Shown piece after piece: positions 6,443-14,867 of a DNA stretch of 16,854 nt. The position numbers and the translations under genes are program-made. The stretch spans positions 1,198-18,051 of the forward strand of contig DCQA01000060.1 of NCBI GenBank assembly GCA_002323325.1, read 5' to 3'. Positions within the stretch are counted from its first letter, which is position 1; each line of letters begins with the position of its first letter. The notes beneath the pieces are model-generated. The model saw only the letters and a list, made by a program, of their open reading frames with translations. It made no database searches and had not been told where the DNA came from. This DNA is from Coxiellaceae bacterium UBA1530. GTDB taxonomy: Bacteria; Pseudomonadota; Gammaproteobacteria; Coxiellales; Coxiellaceae.

Positions 6443-7793
6443 AGCTACATTAAACGAGATTGTGAACGTCGTGGATGGTGAATTACATGGTGATGGTTCG
6501 CTACTATGTCGGGGTGTGATGATGGATTCTCGTGAGGTTGATCCAGGCTCTTTGTTTGTTGCTATATCAGGCGATCGATTTGATGGTCATGAGTATGTTA
6601 GTCAGGCTTTTCAGAAAGGTGCTGTGGCAGCATTAGTAGAGAAGCCTGTTGACGGAGAATTCCCCCAGATTATCGTTGCTTCCACAAATGCGGCTTTTTT
6701 ACAGTTGGCGGCGCACTGGCGATCTCAGCAGTTTCCTCTAACTATCGCAGTGACTGGTAGTTGTGGGAAGACGACAGTTCGCCAATTATTGGAGTCGATA
6801 TTTAAGTTGGCTGGAAAAACACACGCGAGCATTAGGAGTTTTAATAACCATTTTGGGGTTCCTAAAACATTACTAACTTTGTCTGCAGAACATGAATATT
6901 ATGTTCAAGAGATTGGCGCAAATCATCACGGGGAGATTTTACCACTGGTATCTGCAGTTAAGCCTGATGTTGCTATAATTACAAACGCAGCGGCAGCTCA
7001 CCTAGAAGGTTTTGGTAGTCTTGCTGGTGTTGCGTCTGCAAAAGGCGAGATACTTTCTGGGTTGTCAGCAGCGGGTGTTGCAGTCTTAAATGGAGACGAC
7101 GACTTTTATCTATACTGGTTGGATTTGTTGCAGGGTCAGCAGCATCTAACTTTTTCTACGAAGCAATCAGCAGAGGTGATGGCAAAAGATATCACAATGA
7201 CTGTATCAGGATGTGCTAGTTTTCGTCTCATTTGTCCATTGGGTGAGGCGCAAGTCACGTTAAAGTTAGTGGGTCGTCATCACGTTGCCAATGCATTGGC
7301 TGCCGTTGCTGCTGCCTGTGTTTTTCAATTATCGTTAAGTTGTATCGTGAAGGGGCTGGAGAGTGCGCTGGGAGAAGAGGGACGCTTACAGCAGTATATT
7401 GGTTATCAGGGAGCTGTCATTATTGATGACAGTTACAATGCTAACCCGACCTCTGTTCAATCAGCATTAAATGTTCTGTCTCATCGTCAAGGTAAGCAAT
7501 TTTTCATCTTTGGCGATATGTTAGAGCTGGGTGAGGATGCCTCCCAATGGCATGAAGCCGTTGGTCGTGAGGCTTTAGCATTGGGTATTGATCATGTCCT
7601 GTGTTATGGTCCTCTCTCTATGTCTGCAGCAGAGGCTTTCGGGCCAAGTGGGCAACATTTTCATGATCAAAATGCCTTGATAACCGCGTTACTGCCGCAG
7701 TTAGATGCTGATTCGGTCGTTTTGGTTAAAGGCTCATTTTCCATGAAGATGTGTGCTATCGTTGACCGATTGTTAGCTGTGTCTATCGATTAA
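6435..7793 (+). CDS. murF: UDP-MurNAc-tripeptide:D-Ala-D-Ala ligase MurF
   Basis: MurF ligates D-Ala-D-Ala to UDP-MurNAc-tripeptide, completing the cytoplasmic pentapeptide precursor. With the GTG at 6435 the product is 452 residues, matching the 452-residue E. coli length. Visible blocks are DSREVDPGSLFVAISGDRFDG near 31-51, the P-loop TGSCGKTT at 107-114, FNNHFGVPKTLL, EIGANHHGEI, AAAHLEGFGSLAGVAxAKGEI, GRHHVANALAA, IIDDSYNANPTS and FGDMLELGEDA. There are in-frame GTG codons at 6429 and 6435. I chose 6435 because AGAGAGG at 6423-6429 then sits five bases upstream, while a start at 6429 would overlap it. The gene overlaps murE by 8 bp, suggesting translational coupling. Its supply of D-Ala-D-Ala must come from a ligase encoded outside this window. 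Confidence 0.96.
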   Translation: MFKATLNEIVNVVDGELHGDGSLLCRGVMMDSREVDPGSLFVAISGDRFDGHEYVSQAFQKGAVAALVEKPVDGEFPQIIVASTNAAFLQLAAHWRSQQFPLTIAVTGSCGKTTVRQLLESIFKLAGKTHASIRSFNNHFGVPKTLLTLSAEHEYYVQEIGANHHGEILPLVSAVKPDVAIITNAAAAHLEGFGSLAGVASAKGEILSGLSAAGVAVLNGDDDFYLYWLDLLQGQQHLTFSTKQSAEVMAKDITMTVSGCASFRLICPLGEAQVTLKLVGRHHVANALAAVAAACVFQLSLSCIVKGLESALGEEGRLQQYIGYQGAVIIDDSYNANPTSVQSALNVLSHRQGKQFFIFGDMLELGEDASQWHEAVGREALALGIDHVLCYGPLSMSAAEAFGPSGQHFHDQNALITALLPQLDADSVVLVKGSFSMKMCAIVDRLLAVSID

Positions 7794-7810
7794 ATAAAAG
7801 GATTCAGAGA

Positions 7811-8893
7811 ATGTTATTGTGGTTACTGCACGTCTTTCAGTCGCACTTTCCTGTATTGCGGGTTTTTCAGTATTTAACTTTTCGAGGTATTGTTAGCGCA
7901 TTATCGGCTTTTGTCATCGCATTGTTGGTGAGTCCGTCTGTCATTCGATGGTTACAGTCATTACGGATGGGTCAAGTCGTGCGTGATGATGGTCCCGCAT
8001 CCCATCTCAAGAAAGCGGGGACCCCAACGATGGGTGGTATCATTATTCTTGGGGCGGTTTTAGTCAGTGTTTTTCTATGGGGTGATTTAAGTAATTACTA
8101 TATCTGGATATCGTTGTTGGTGATGATTGGCTTTGGGTTAATTGGTTGGGTTGACGATTATCGCAAAGTGGTGCAGGGGAATTCACGTGGATTACCTGCT
8201 CGTTGGAAGTATTTTTGGCAGTCTCTTCTTGGTATAAGTGTAGCGATGTCGCTGTTTTTTTCAGCACATTCTCCAGCAGATACTCAATTAGTGATCCCCT
8301 TTTTAAAGTCTGTTTTACCTCAGTTGGGGTGGCTTTATATTCTCTTAACGTATTTTGTTATTGTAGGGTCAAGTAATGCAGTTAATTTAACGGATGGCCT
8401 AGATGGACTTGCATTGATGCCAGTTGTTTTGATTGCAATTGCTTTAGGTGTGCTGTCTTATGTTGCTGGTAACGCGATTTTTGCGAATTATTTGTCAGTT
8501 CCATATATTGACGGTTCGGGCGAATTAATGGTTTTTTGTGCTGCGCTATTTGGAGCTGGCTTGGGTTTTCTTTGGTTTAATGCATACCCCGCCGAAGTTT
8601 TTATGGGTGATGTAGGGTCGCTAGGCTTAGGTGCAACCTTGGGTGTTCTTGCGGTCATTGTTCGTCAGGAATTCGTGTATTTAGTGATGGCAGGGATTTT
8701 TGTATTAGAAACTGTGTCAGTGATGATTCAGGTGGTATCTTTCAAAATGACAGGTAAGCGTGTGTTTCGAATGGCACCGATTCATCATCACTTTGAGTTG
8801 AAGGGGTGGGCTGAGCCAAAAGTTATCGTTCGTTTTTGGATTATTACCGTTGTATTAGTTTTAGTTGGCTTAGCAACATTGAAGTTACGATAA
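7811..8893 (+). CDS. mraY: Phospho-MurNAc-pentapeptide translocase MraY
   Basis: MraY is an integral membrane transferase that moves phospho-MurNAc-pentapeptide from UDP to undecaprenyl phosphate, making lipid I. The product is 360 residues, the same length as E. coli MraY, and very hydrophobic with about ten membrane segments. Conserved elements are DDGPASHLKKAGTPTMGG at 59-76, the Asp pair in WVDDYRK (115-116), NAVNLTDGLDGLA at 189-201, EVFMGDVGSLGLG with catalytic Asp267, and PIHHHFELKGW with the histidine triplet at 325-327. The ATG is preceded by an AAAAGGA element about 8 bp upstream. The gap after murF is 17 bp, and the murD reading frame continues immediately after its stop. Confidence 0.98.
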   Translation: MLLWLLHVFQSHFPVLRVFQYLTFRGIVSALSAFVIALLVSPSVIRWLQSLRMGQVVRDDGPASHLKKAGTPTMGGIIILGAVLVSVFLWGDLSNYYIWISLLVMIGFGLIGWVDDYRKVVQGNSRGLPARWKYFWQSLLGISVAMSLFFSAHSPADTQLVIPFLKSVLPQLGWLYILLTYFVIVGSSNAVNLTDGLDGLALMPVVLIAIALGVLSYVAGNAIFANYLSVPYIDGSGELMVFCAALFGAGLGFLWFNAYPAEVFMGDVGSLGLGATLGVLAVIVRQEFVYLVMAGIFVLETVSVMIQVVSFKMTGKRVFRMAPIHHHFELKGWAEPKVIVRFWIITVVLVLVGLATLKLR

Positions 8894-8911
8894 TTGTCAG
8901 TAGAGATATCA

Positions 8912-10252
8912 ATGGATACTTCAATTAATACGGTCATCGTTGGATTGGGAAAAACAGGTTTCTCCTGCGTTGAATATTTTTCAAGGCGTGATGAGGCTTG
9001 TCGAGTGGTTGATAGTCGGGTGTCACCTCCACTTCTTAAAGCGCTAAGAAATCGTTTTCCAGAGGTGGATTTTCAAACATTAGATCATGCTAGCGTGATA
9101 CTAGAACAAGCAGATCGCATTGTGCTAAGTCCAGGAGTGAATAGTCACAGCTTGCGTCAATCGATTAATCCCATCAAACAACAGGAGTGGTTAGGGGATA
9201 TCACGTTATTTTGTCGCGAAGCGCGTGCACCAATCATTGCCATTACAGGGTCAAATGGTAAAACAACGGTTGCTACGCTTATGGGTGAGGTGATTAGAGC
9301 CTCGGGTTTGAGCGTTGAAGTTTGTGGAAACATAGGAGAGCCCGTTTTAAACGCATTGTTACGCCCCGTACCAGATTATTACGTATTAGAGTTATCCAGT
9401 TTTCAATTAGAGTTAGTTGACTCATTAGCTGCTGAAGTTGCTGTGGTATTAAATGTAGATCCTGACCATATGGATCGCTATGAGTCTTTTGAGGATTATC
9501 TCAGGGCTAAACAAAAAATTTATCATGCATGCGAGTATGCGGTGATTAATTATGATCAGATCCATTGTCGCCAATTGGCACCCCTGTCTGCTAAAACACT
9601 CAGTTTCTCCGGTTTTCCTGGTTTTCCGGTGGATTACGGTGTTGAGAATCAGCAAGGAAATATCTATTTGACTGGCCATGGTCAAGTCATTCTTTCAACT
9701 TGTGAGATGTTTTTAAAAGGAGTGCACCATTGGAAAAATGCACTAGTCGTTTTAGCACTTGCAGATGTATTGGGGTTGCCTAGAGCTGCTGTAGTGAGTG
9801 TTTTAAAGACTTTTCGCGGACTTCCTCATCGGTGTGAGCTGATTTCAGAGAGGCGAGGGGTCACTTGGTATAATGATTCTAAGGCGACCAATATTGCAGC
9901 TACTCAAGCAGCAATTATATCTTTATCTGCCAGTGTATCTGGAAGCTTGATATTAATTATGGGTGGCGATGCTAAAGATGCTGACTTCTCGCCTTTAGTT
10001 CCAATAATGAAAGAGCATGTCAGCCATGTGATTACCTTGGGTAAAGATGCTGAGCTCATCGAGCTTGCCATGAGCGATCAAGTTACCTTGAGTCGTGTTC
10101 AATCACTCAGTGAGGCAGTTTTAAAAGCTTTATCATTTGCAGAACCAGGTGATGTGGTTGCGTTGTCGCCAGCTTGTGCTAGTTTGGATATGTTTGAAAG
10201 TTACCAGCATCGTGGTGATCTATTTCGTCAATGTGTGAGTGAATTGATATGA
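8912..10252 (+). CDS. murD: UDP-MurNAc-L-Ala:D-Glu ligase MurD
   Basis: MurD adds D-glutamate to UDP-MurNAc-L-alanine in the cytoplasm. From ATG 8912 the product has 446 residues, close to the E. coli length of 438. It shows an N-terminal Rossmann-like IVGLGKTGFSCVEYF at about 9-23, the P-loop GSNGKTT at 113-119, ELSSFQLE at 160-167, NVDPDHMDRY at 181-190, the probable carbamylated lysine Lys200, GVHHWKNALVVLAL, LPHRCELI, WYNDSKATN, IMGGDAKDADFSPL and LSPACASLDMFE. A TTG at 8894, directly after the mraY stop, could extend it by six residues. I prefer the ATG because AGAGA at 8902-8906 lies five bases before it and the extension adds nothing conserved. The stop overlaps the ftsW start as ATGA. 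Confidence 0.96.
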   Translation: MDTSINTVIVGLGKTGFSCVEYFSRRDEACRVVDSRVSPPLLKALRNRFPEVDFQTLDHASVILEQADRIVLSPGVNSHSLRQSINPIKQQEWLGDITLFCREARAPIIAITGSNGKTTVATLMGEVIRASGLSVEVCGNIGEPVLNALLRPVPDYYVLELSSFQLELVDSLAAEVAVVLNVDPDHMDRYESFEDYLRAKQKIYHACEYAVINYDQIHCRQLAPLSAKTLSFSGFPGFPVDYGVENQQGNIYLTGHGQVILSTCEMFLKGVHHWKNALVVLALADVLGLPRAAVVSVLKTFRGLPHRCELISERRGVTWYNDSKATNIAATQAAIISLSASVSGSLILIMGGDAKDADFSPLVPIMKEHVSHVITLGKDAELIELAMSDQVTLSRVQSLSEAVLKALSFAEPGDVVALSPACASLDMFESYQHRGDLFRQCVSELI

Positions 10253-11406
10253 ATCGACAGAAACTGATTTTGGATCATTGGATTCTAGCGCCAGCAGTTT
10301 TATTGATGTTTTTAGGATTGCTCATGGTTGCGTCGGCCTCTATGGTTATCTCTGATCAATCTTATGGGCAGCCATTTCACTTTTTGATGCGACAATCAAT
10401 CTACTATCTGATGGGTATTTTTATGGTGATTATTGCTATTCGCATTCCCATCGATGTTTGGCTTAAATACGATCGAGTATTAATTGCAATAGGTTTGATT
10501 TTATTGGTATTGGTTTTGATTCCTGGCATTGGTCGTCATGTGAATGGAAGTCGACGTTGGTTGAATTTAGGAATTGTCACGTTACAGGTTTCTGAATTTC
10601 TTAAATTAGCTTCTATTCTGTATTTGGCTCATTATCTTGAGCGTTTTAATGATCGTATAAGAACCGAAATACGTGGTTTTATTATTCCGATGCTTGTGTT
10701 GAGTGTTATGGGTATTTTGTTATTAATGGAGCCGGATTTTGGCGCTGTATCGGTATTGACAGTGACATTTTTGAGTTTATTGTTTATTGCTCAGGTTAGG
10801 TTACTACCTTTTGTGTTGCTATTTATTTTTGTTGCAAGTGTTTTAGTGCTGTTGGCGGTATCGTCTCCCTATCGTTTAGAGCGAATTGTTAGTTTTATGC
10901 ACCCTTGGTCTAATGCGTATGGTTCTGGGTATCAATTAACACAATCTTTGATTGCTTTTGGCCGTGGCGGGTGGTTTGGTGTAGGGCTCGGAAATAGTGT
11001 TCAAAAGTTATTTTATTTACCAGAAGCACATACCGATTTTATCTTTGCTGTGTTAGGAGAGGAGCTTGGTTTGTTAGGAGAGCTGGCGTTGTTACTGACA
11101 TATTGCGTTTTAGTGGGTCGTTTGTTTGTGTTAGCTCAGCGTGAATTGAGGTCTGGTCGATTATTCAGAGGGTATTTAGTTCATGGTTTTGGGATCTGTT
11201 TGTCTGTCCAGTGTATGATCAATTTGGGGGTGAATATTGGATTATTACCCACTAAGGGTTTGACGCTACCATTCATTAGTTATGGTGGCTCCAGTATCTT
11301 GGTAAATTGTTTTATTATTGGTATCTTGTTGCGGGTTTCTCATGAGGCTCGATACCTTGAAGGTATGGGTCGTGCTTCAGTAGTATCAGGTAAGGTGTCC
11401 GTATGA
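10249..11406 (+). CDS. ftsW: Septal peptidoglycan glycosyltransferase FtsW
   Basis: FtsW is a SEDS-family membrane glycosyltransferase that polymerises lipid II at the septum in complex with FtsI. The 385-residue product is almost entirely hydrophobic helices with the SEDS landmarks: GRHVNGSRRWLNLG at 95-108, MEPDFGAV at 160-167, PYRLERIVSFMHPW at 207-220, YGSGYQLTQSLIAFGRGGWFG at 224-244, LPEAHTDFIFAVLGEELG at 257-274, and LTLPFISYGGSS near the C-terminus. Asp263 in the AHTDF motif corresponds to the essential aspartate of the family. Its position among mur genes and next to murG, rather than beside a PBP2 gene, favours FtsW over RodA. It overlaps both murD and murG by ATGA, so the three genes are probably translationally coupled. 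Confidence 0.97.
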   Translation: MNRQKLILDHWILAPAVLLMFLGLLMVASASMVISDQSYGQPFHFLMRQSIYYLMGIFMVIIAIRIPIDVWLKYDRVLIAIGLILLVLVLIPGIGRHVNGSRRWLNLGIVTLQVSEFLKLASILYLAHYLERFNDRIRTEIRGFIIPMLVLSVMGILLLMEPDFGAVSVLTVTFLSLLFIAQVRLLPFVLLFIFVASVLVLLAVSSPYRLERIVSFMHPWSNAYGSGYQLTQSLIAFGRGGWFGVGLGNSVQKLFYLPEAHTDFIFAVLGEELGLLGELALLLTYCVLVGRLFVLAQRELRSGRLFRGYLVHGFGICLSVQCMINLGVNIGLLPTKGLTLPFISYGGSSILVNCFIIGILLRVSHEARYLEGMGRASVVSGKVSV

Positions 11407-12506
11407 AAAAGTTAATGATTATAGCAGGTGGAACTGGGGGGCATATTTTTCCAGCATTGACCGTTGCCGATCATTGTTATGCTCAAGGTGTTTCTATTTA
11501 TTGGCTCGGTGCAACCGGTGGCATGGAGGAAAAACTCGTTAGCCCTCAATATCATTTACAAACTATTGAGATCGCGGGTCTTAGGGGTAAAAGGAAGTTA
11601 GATTTATTATTGGCGCCATGGAAAATTACACGTGCGATTTATCAAGCTATTCGCGTTCTGCGTCGTGTAAAGCCTGACGTTGTTTTAGGTATGGGCGGAT
11701 TTGTGAGTGGGCCGGGAGGTGTGGCAGCGTGGTTGTTGAGAATTCCACTAGTGGTGCACGAACAGAATTCGGTTGTTGGGCTCACTAATCGATGGTTAGC
11801 CTATTTTTCTCAGGTGACTTTGCAGGCATTCCCCGACGTGTTCCCAGCCAGTGTGCAAGCGAAAACTGTAGGCAATCCTGTGCGGCAAGACATTGCATCA
11901 GCGGCAGGTCCTCTAGAGCGATTTAAATATCCTCGTGGTCCTTTTCGTATCTTAGTGCTAGGTGGAAGTCGAGGCGCTAGTGCGGTTAATTCCCTGGTAT
12001 GTGAGGTTTTCCGTAGTTGGGGGTCGGATGAAAAGCCTCTAATATGGCATCAAACGGGTGAGTCAGAGTTTGATCATGTCGTTGAAACATATCAACAGCA
12101 TGCACCACTAGCGGTGGTTGAATCTTTTATTGATGATATGGCCTCTGCTTATGCATGGGCTGATGTTGTAATTGCAAGGTCTGGTGCACTGACCATTGCT
12201 GAATTAGCTGCTTTAGGTGTTGCAAGTATTCTCATCCCCTTTCCTCATGCAGTAGATGACCATCAATTTAAAAACGCGCAATGGTTGGTCCAGCAAGGAG
12301 CAGCTAAGGTTTTTCGTCAAGAAACCTTGACGGCTTGTCAATTACGGTCAGTATTACTTGAGCTAGAGAGTCAGCCTGAAAAAAGACTCGAAATGGCTGA
12401 GACTGCATATCGTATGGGAGTGGCAGCATCTGGCGCTAAGATTATTGCAGAGTGCGAGGCAATTGTAAGGAAGCGGCAAGGAGTATCATATGTATCAGCA
12501 GATTGA
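11403..12506 (+). CDS. murG: Lipid II synthase MurG (GlcNAc transferase)
   Basis: MurG transfers GlcNAc from UDP-GlcNAc to lipid I on the inner face of the membrane, making lipid II. The 367-residue product has the GT-B fold signatures: the N-terminal glycine loop GGTGGHIFPAL at 9-19, GMGGFVSGPGGVAA at 96-109, VVHEQNSVVGLTNR at 117-130, VGNPVRQDI, the second glycine loop LGGSRGASAVN at 186-196, and the donor-binding ARSGALTIAELAALGVASILIPFPHAVDDHQ region. Length is close to the family norm of about 355. The start overlaps the ftsW stop as ATGA, and AAGG at 11392-11395 is a modest ribosome site. The 3' end overlaps murC by 17 bp. Confidence 0.97.
   Translation: MKKLMIIAGGTGGHIFPALTVADHCYAQGVSIYWLGATGGMEEKLVSPQYHLQTIEIAGLRGKRKLDLLLAPWKITRAIYQAIRVLRRVKPDVVLGMGGFVSGPGGVAAWLLRIPLVVHEQNSVVGLTNRWLAYFSQVTLQAFPDVFPASVQAKTVGNPVRQDIASAAGPLERFKYPRGPFRILVLGGSRGASAVNSLVCEVFRSWGSDEKPLIWHQTGESEFDHVVETYQQHAPLAVVESFIDDMASAYAWADVVIARSGALTIAELAALGVASILIPFPHAVDDHQFKNAQWLVQQGAAKVFRQETLTACQLRSVLLELESQPEKRLEMAETAYRMGVAASGAKIIAECEAIVRKRQGVSYVSAD
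12478..12483 (+). promoter_or_regulatory. Shine-Dalgarno that fixes the murC start
   Basis: AAGGAG lies six bases before ATG 12490 and within the 3' end of murG. It is one of the best ribosome sites in the block and supports a murC start that overlaps murG by 17 bp. Confidence 0.75.
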
Positions 12507-13881
12507 GGTTCCTCAACATGTCTACTGTTTGGGTATTGGTGGTATAGGTGTTGGTGCATTAGCTGAATATTTGCATCACCAGGGTTGGCAGGTTTCTGGA
12601 AGTGATACCCAGCCGAGTGCCATGACAATGCGTTTACAGGATTTGGGAGTGTCAATTTTTAATGAACATCAGGTTGATCATTTAGAAAATGTTGATAAGG
12701 TTGTCTATTCCAGTGCCATTCCTTCTAATCACCCTGTGCTAAAAATGGCTCTGCAGAGAAAAATTCCAGTTATGCAGCGCGGAAAGCTTTTGGCTGATAT
12801 ATTGTCTAGTTATTATTCCATTGTTGTTGCGGGTACTCATGGTAAAACGACCACAGTCTCGTTGATGGCTTACTTGCTGAAAGCGCAAGGTCTCAACCTG
12901 AATCACTTCATAGGCGGATCATTGAATGATGGTAGTGGACCAGTCGCACTCGCTGATAGTCAGTACATGTTAGCGGAAGCCGATGAGAGTGATGGATCGT
13001 TTTTATTCATGAAACCAAAAATTGCAGTGGTGACTAACATTGACCCCGATCATTTAGCCACCTATCAAGGGGATTTTTCTATTTTAAAACGCTCTTTTCT
13101 ACAGTTTATGTCTCAGGTTGACGAGAATGGTTTGGTAGTCTTATGTATCGATCATCCTGTTGTTCGAGAGTTGCTGCCGAGTATTGATCGACGGGTAGTA
13201 ACCTATGGTTTTAGTGAAGATGCAGATTTTCGTGCAAGTCATTATTCACAGCAAGAATTGAACAGCTGCTTTAGGCTGAAGACGCCTACCCAATTTCATG
13301 AGATTGAGTTTAACTTACCTGGACAACATAATGTGTTGAATCTCTTAGCGTGTACCGCGGTTGCTGAGCATATGAATGTGCTGGATGAGAAGGGGCTCAG
13401 TTTATTAAAAGATTTTCCTGGAGTGGGTCGACGATTACAACTGCATTTATCCAAAAAGTTTGATGATGGCTACGTTCATGTTTTCGAAGATTATGGGCAT
13501 CATCCTTGTGAGCTAGAGGTGACGATAAAAACCTTGCGACAAGCGTGGCCCGACAGGCGGCTTGTCATGATCTTTCAGCCGCATCGTTATTCGAGAACAC
13601 ATGAGTTGTTCGATGAATTTGTAGACGTATTAGGAAAAGTGGATTTGCTGCTATTAATGGATGTGTTTTCGGCCGGTGAATCAACCATTAGTGAGGCAAC
13701 CAGTGAGGCACTTGCTCGTGGTCTTTGCGAGCGCTCTAGTCTTGATCCTATCTTGGTTTGTGGTGGTGATAGTGTTCAGTCAAGCCTAGGGGCTGAGCTA
13801 AAGCCCGGGGATATTATTTTATTTCAGGGCGCTGGTAGCATTGGGCGTATGGCTAAGGATTTTAGTAACTACTTCAGTTGA
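12490..13881 (+). CDS. murC: UDP-MurNAc:L-alanine ligase MurC
   Basis: MurC catalyses the first stem-peptide addition, L-alanine onto UDP-MurNAc. The 463-residue product is somewhat shorter than the 491 residues of E. coli MurC but has all domains: the N-terminal dinucleotide-like CLGIGGIGVGALAEYL at 13-28 and SGSDTQPS, the P-loop GTHGKTTT at 115-122, EADESDGSFL, VTNIDPDHL, GQHNVLNLLA, GVGRRLQ, and the C-terminal DYGHHPCELE and FQPHRYSRTHELFDEF. Its C-terminus (FQGAGSIGRMAKDF) is the normal family end, so it is not fused to MurB as in some bacteria. In many relatives ddlB, sometimes with murB, follows. Here the stop codon touches the ftsQ start. Confidence 0.96.
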   Translation: MYQQIEVPQHVYCLGIGGIGVGALAEYLHHQGWQVSGSDTQPSAMTMRLQDLGVSIFNEHQVDHLENVDKVVYSSAIPSNHPVLKMALQRKIPVMQRGKLLADILSSYYSIVVAGTHGKTTTVSLMAYLLKAQGLNLNHFIGGSLNDGSGPVALADSQYMLAEADESDGSFLFMKPKIAVVTNIDPDHLATYQGDFSILKRSFLQFMSQVDENGLVVLCIDHPVVRELLPSIDRRVVTYGFSEDADFRASHYSQQELNSCFRLKTPTQFHEIEFNLPGQHNVLNLLACTAVAEHMNVLDEKGLSLLKDFPGVGRRLQLHLSKKFDDGYVHVFEDYGHHPCELEVTIKTLRQAWPDRRLVMIFQPHRYSRTHELFDEFVDVLGKVDLLLLMDVFSAGESTISEATSEALARGLCERSSLDPILVCGGDSVQSSLGAELKPGDIILFQGAGSIGRMAKDFSNYFS

Positions 13882-14642
13882 TGTTAATTAGGAGAGTGCG
13901 GGTGGGCCGTAATCGAAGGGCAAAATCAGTGCATTGGCAGCCTCGTTGGTCGCTTTGGTTCTATCGTGGGTTACAGTTTTCTCTATTGCCCTTAGTTGCT
14001 CTCGGATCTATTGCGCTTATTGGGCATATCAAACACTCTGAATATTTTACAGTGCATTCAGTGAAAGTGATGGGTGATATTGGTCAGGTCGATCAAGCAC
14101 AGTTGCAATCTACGATTGTTGGTACAGTGCACGGCACTTTTTTCACGGTGGATATCGCACGATGCCAGCAAGCTATTACAGAACTTGCATGGGTTAAAGA
14201 AGTAAATGTGAGGCGTGTTTGGCCTGATACTTTGGTCGTAAGAATTACAGAAAATCAGCCTCTTGCGCATTGGGGGAAAAATAAGATACTTGTTGATTCT
14301 GGAGAGTTGTTGCCTAATTATTCGTCTGAATTAGTTGGTGTTCCTGTGTTTACTGGGCCGACGAACTCCTCAGGTAGGGTGTATGCTATGTATCAAAAAC
14401 TATCAAGTCAGTTAGCTTCTATTCAGTTGCAGGTGGGTGATTTAGCTTTGACTCCACGAGGAGAATGGCAGTTAACGACTAGTGCCGGTATGGTTGTGAA
14501 GCTGGGCCATGATCATGTGGTTCGTCGTTTAGAGAGATTTACTGAGCTCTACCCGACATTAGTAGAGGAGCGCTCCGGAGTGATTTCGGAAGTAGATTTG
14601 CGGTATCGAAATGGAGTGGCTGTTCGCTGGGTCGATGAGTGA
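13881..14642 (+). CDS. ftsQ: Cell division protein FtsQ
   Basis: FtsQ is a bitopic divisome scaffold that recruits FtsL, FtsB and later proteins. The 253-residue product has a basic cytoplasmic N-terminus, one membrane segment at about 31-49, a POTRA domain beginning FTVHSVKVMGDIGQVD and containing the conserved WVKEVNVRRVWPDTLVVRITENQPLAHW region (about 102-130), and a beta domain with RLERFTELYPTL and VDLRYRNGVAVRW near the end. ATG 13881 shares a base with the murC stop (TGATG). It lacks a Shine-Dalgarno, whereas GGAGAG at 13891-13896 lies five bases before an in-frame GTG at 13902, so the true product may be seven residues shorter. It follows murC with no ddlB between, and it appears to end this transcription block. 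Confidence 0.94.
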   Translation: MLIRRVRVGRNRRAKSVHWQPRWSLWFYRGLQFSLLPLVALGSIALIGHIKHSEYFTVHSVKVMGDIGQVDQAQLQSTIVGTVHGTFFTVDIARCQQAITELAWVKEVNVRRVWPDTLVVRITENQPLAHWGKNKILVDSGELLPNYSSELVGVPVFTGPTNSSGRVYAMYQKLSSQLASIQLQVGDLALTPRGEWQLTTSAGMVVKLGHDHVVRRLERFTELYPTLVEERSGVISEVDLRYRNGVAVRWVDE

Positions 14643-14867
14643 AGCTGTGTTTAATGACCGCTATGACGGTTAGATCTATGTCGAAAAATTGTTATTGTAT
14701 TATAAATCAGAGAAGTGCTTGCGCTGTTCTCATCTTTTTTATTAAGTTATTTTGATAGAGTTATGAAGTTTATAGCATAAGGCTTAAATTTATTTTATAC
14801 TCGTTGGTAAAGAAAAAGCTTAATATCAGATTATTTTTAAAGTGTTTTTCAGGGAGTCGGTTGCAGT
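14643..14867. other. 225-bp ftsQ-ftsA spacer, probable transcription boundary
   Basis: No coding frame is visible. A weak hairpin (TGACCG at 14655-14660 with CGGTTA at 14667-14672) and a terminator-like hairpin (listed separately) lie in the first half. The second half is very AT-rich and contains TATACT at 14796-14801, a five-of-six -10 match, but I found no fitting -35 at 16-18 bp. In E. coli the two genes abut, so a spacer this long suggests separate expression of ftsA and ftsZ. Confidence 0.55.
14710..14740 (+). terminator. Terminator-like hairpin with T-run after ftsQ
   Basis: GAGAA at 14710-14714 pairs with TTCTC at 14727-14731. Inside are a 2x2 internal loop and a further GC/GC pair closing a 4-nt loop (14719-14722). 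Six T residues follow at 14735-14740 after a 3-nt gap. The stem is short and interrupted, so this is a weak rho-independent terminator at best. Its place just after the murE-ftsQ block makes it plausible. Confidence 0.35.

Noticed and set aside
9611..9628. Tandem 9-nt near-duplication (GGTTTTCCT then GGTTTTCCG) in murD encoding GFPGFP
   Set aside because: It is a two-copy, short, in-frame repeat in a variable loop of MurD. This is ordinary slippage-scale variation with no sign of function.
12371..12655. Minus-strand open frame across the murG-murC overlap
   Set aside because: It is antisense to two strongly conserved genes, with low-complexity composition and no family resemblance.
14655..14672. 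Small hairpin TGACCG/CGGTTA right after ftsQ as a terminator
   Set aside because: The stem is six base pairs including one G-T wobble, and no T-run follows. The hairpin at 14710-14740 is the better candidate.
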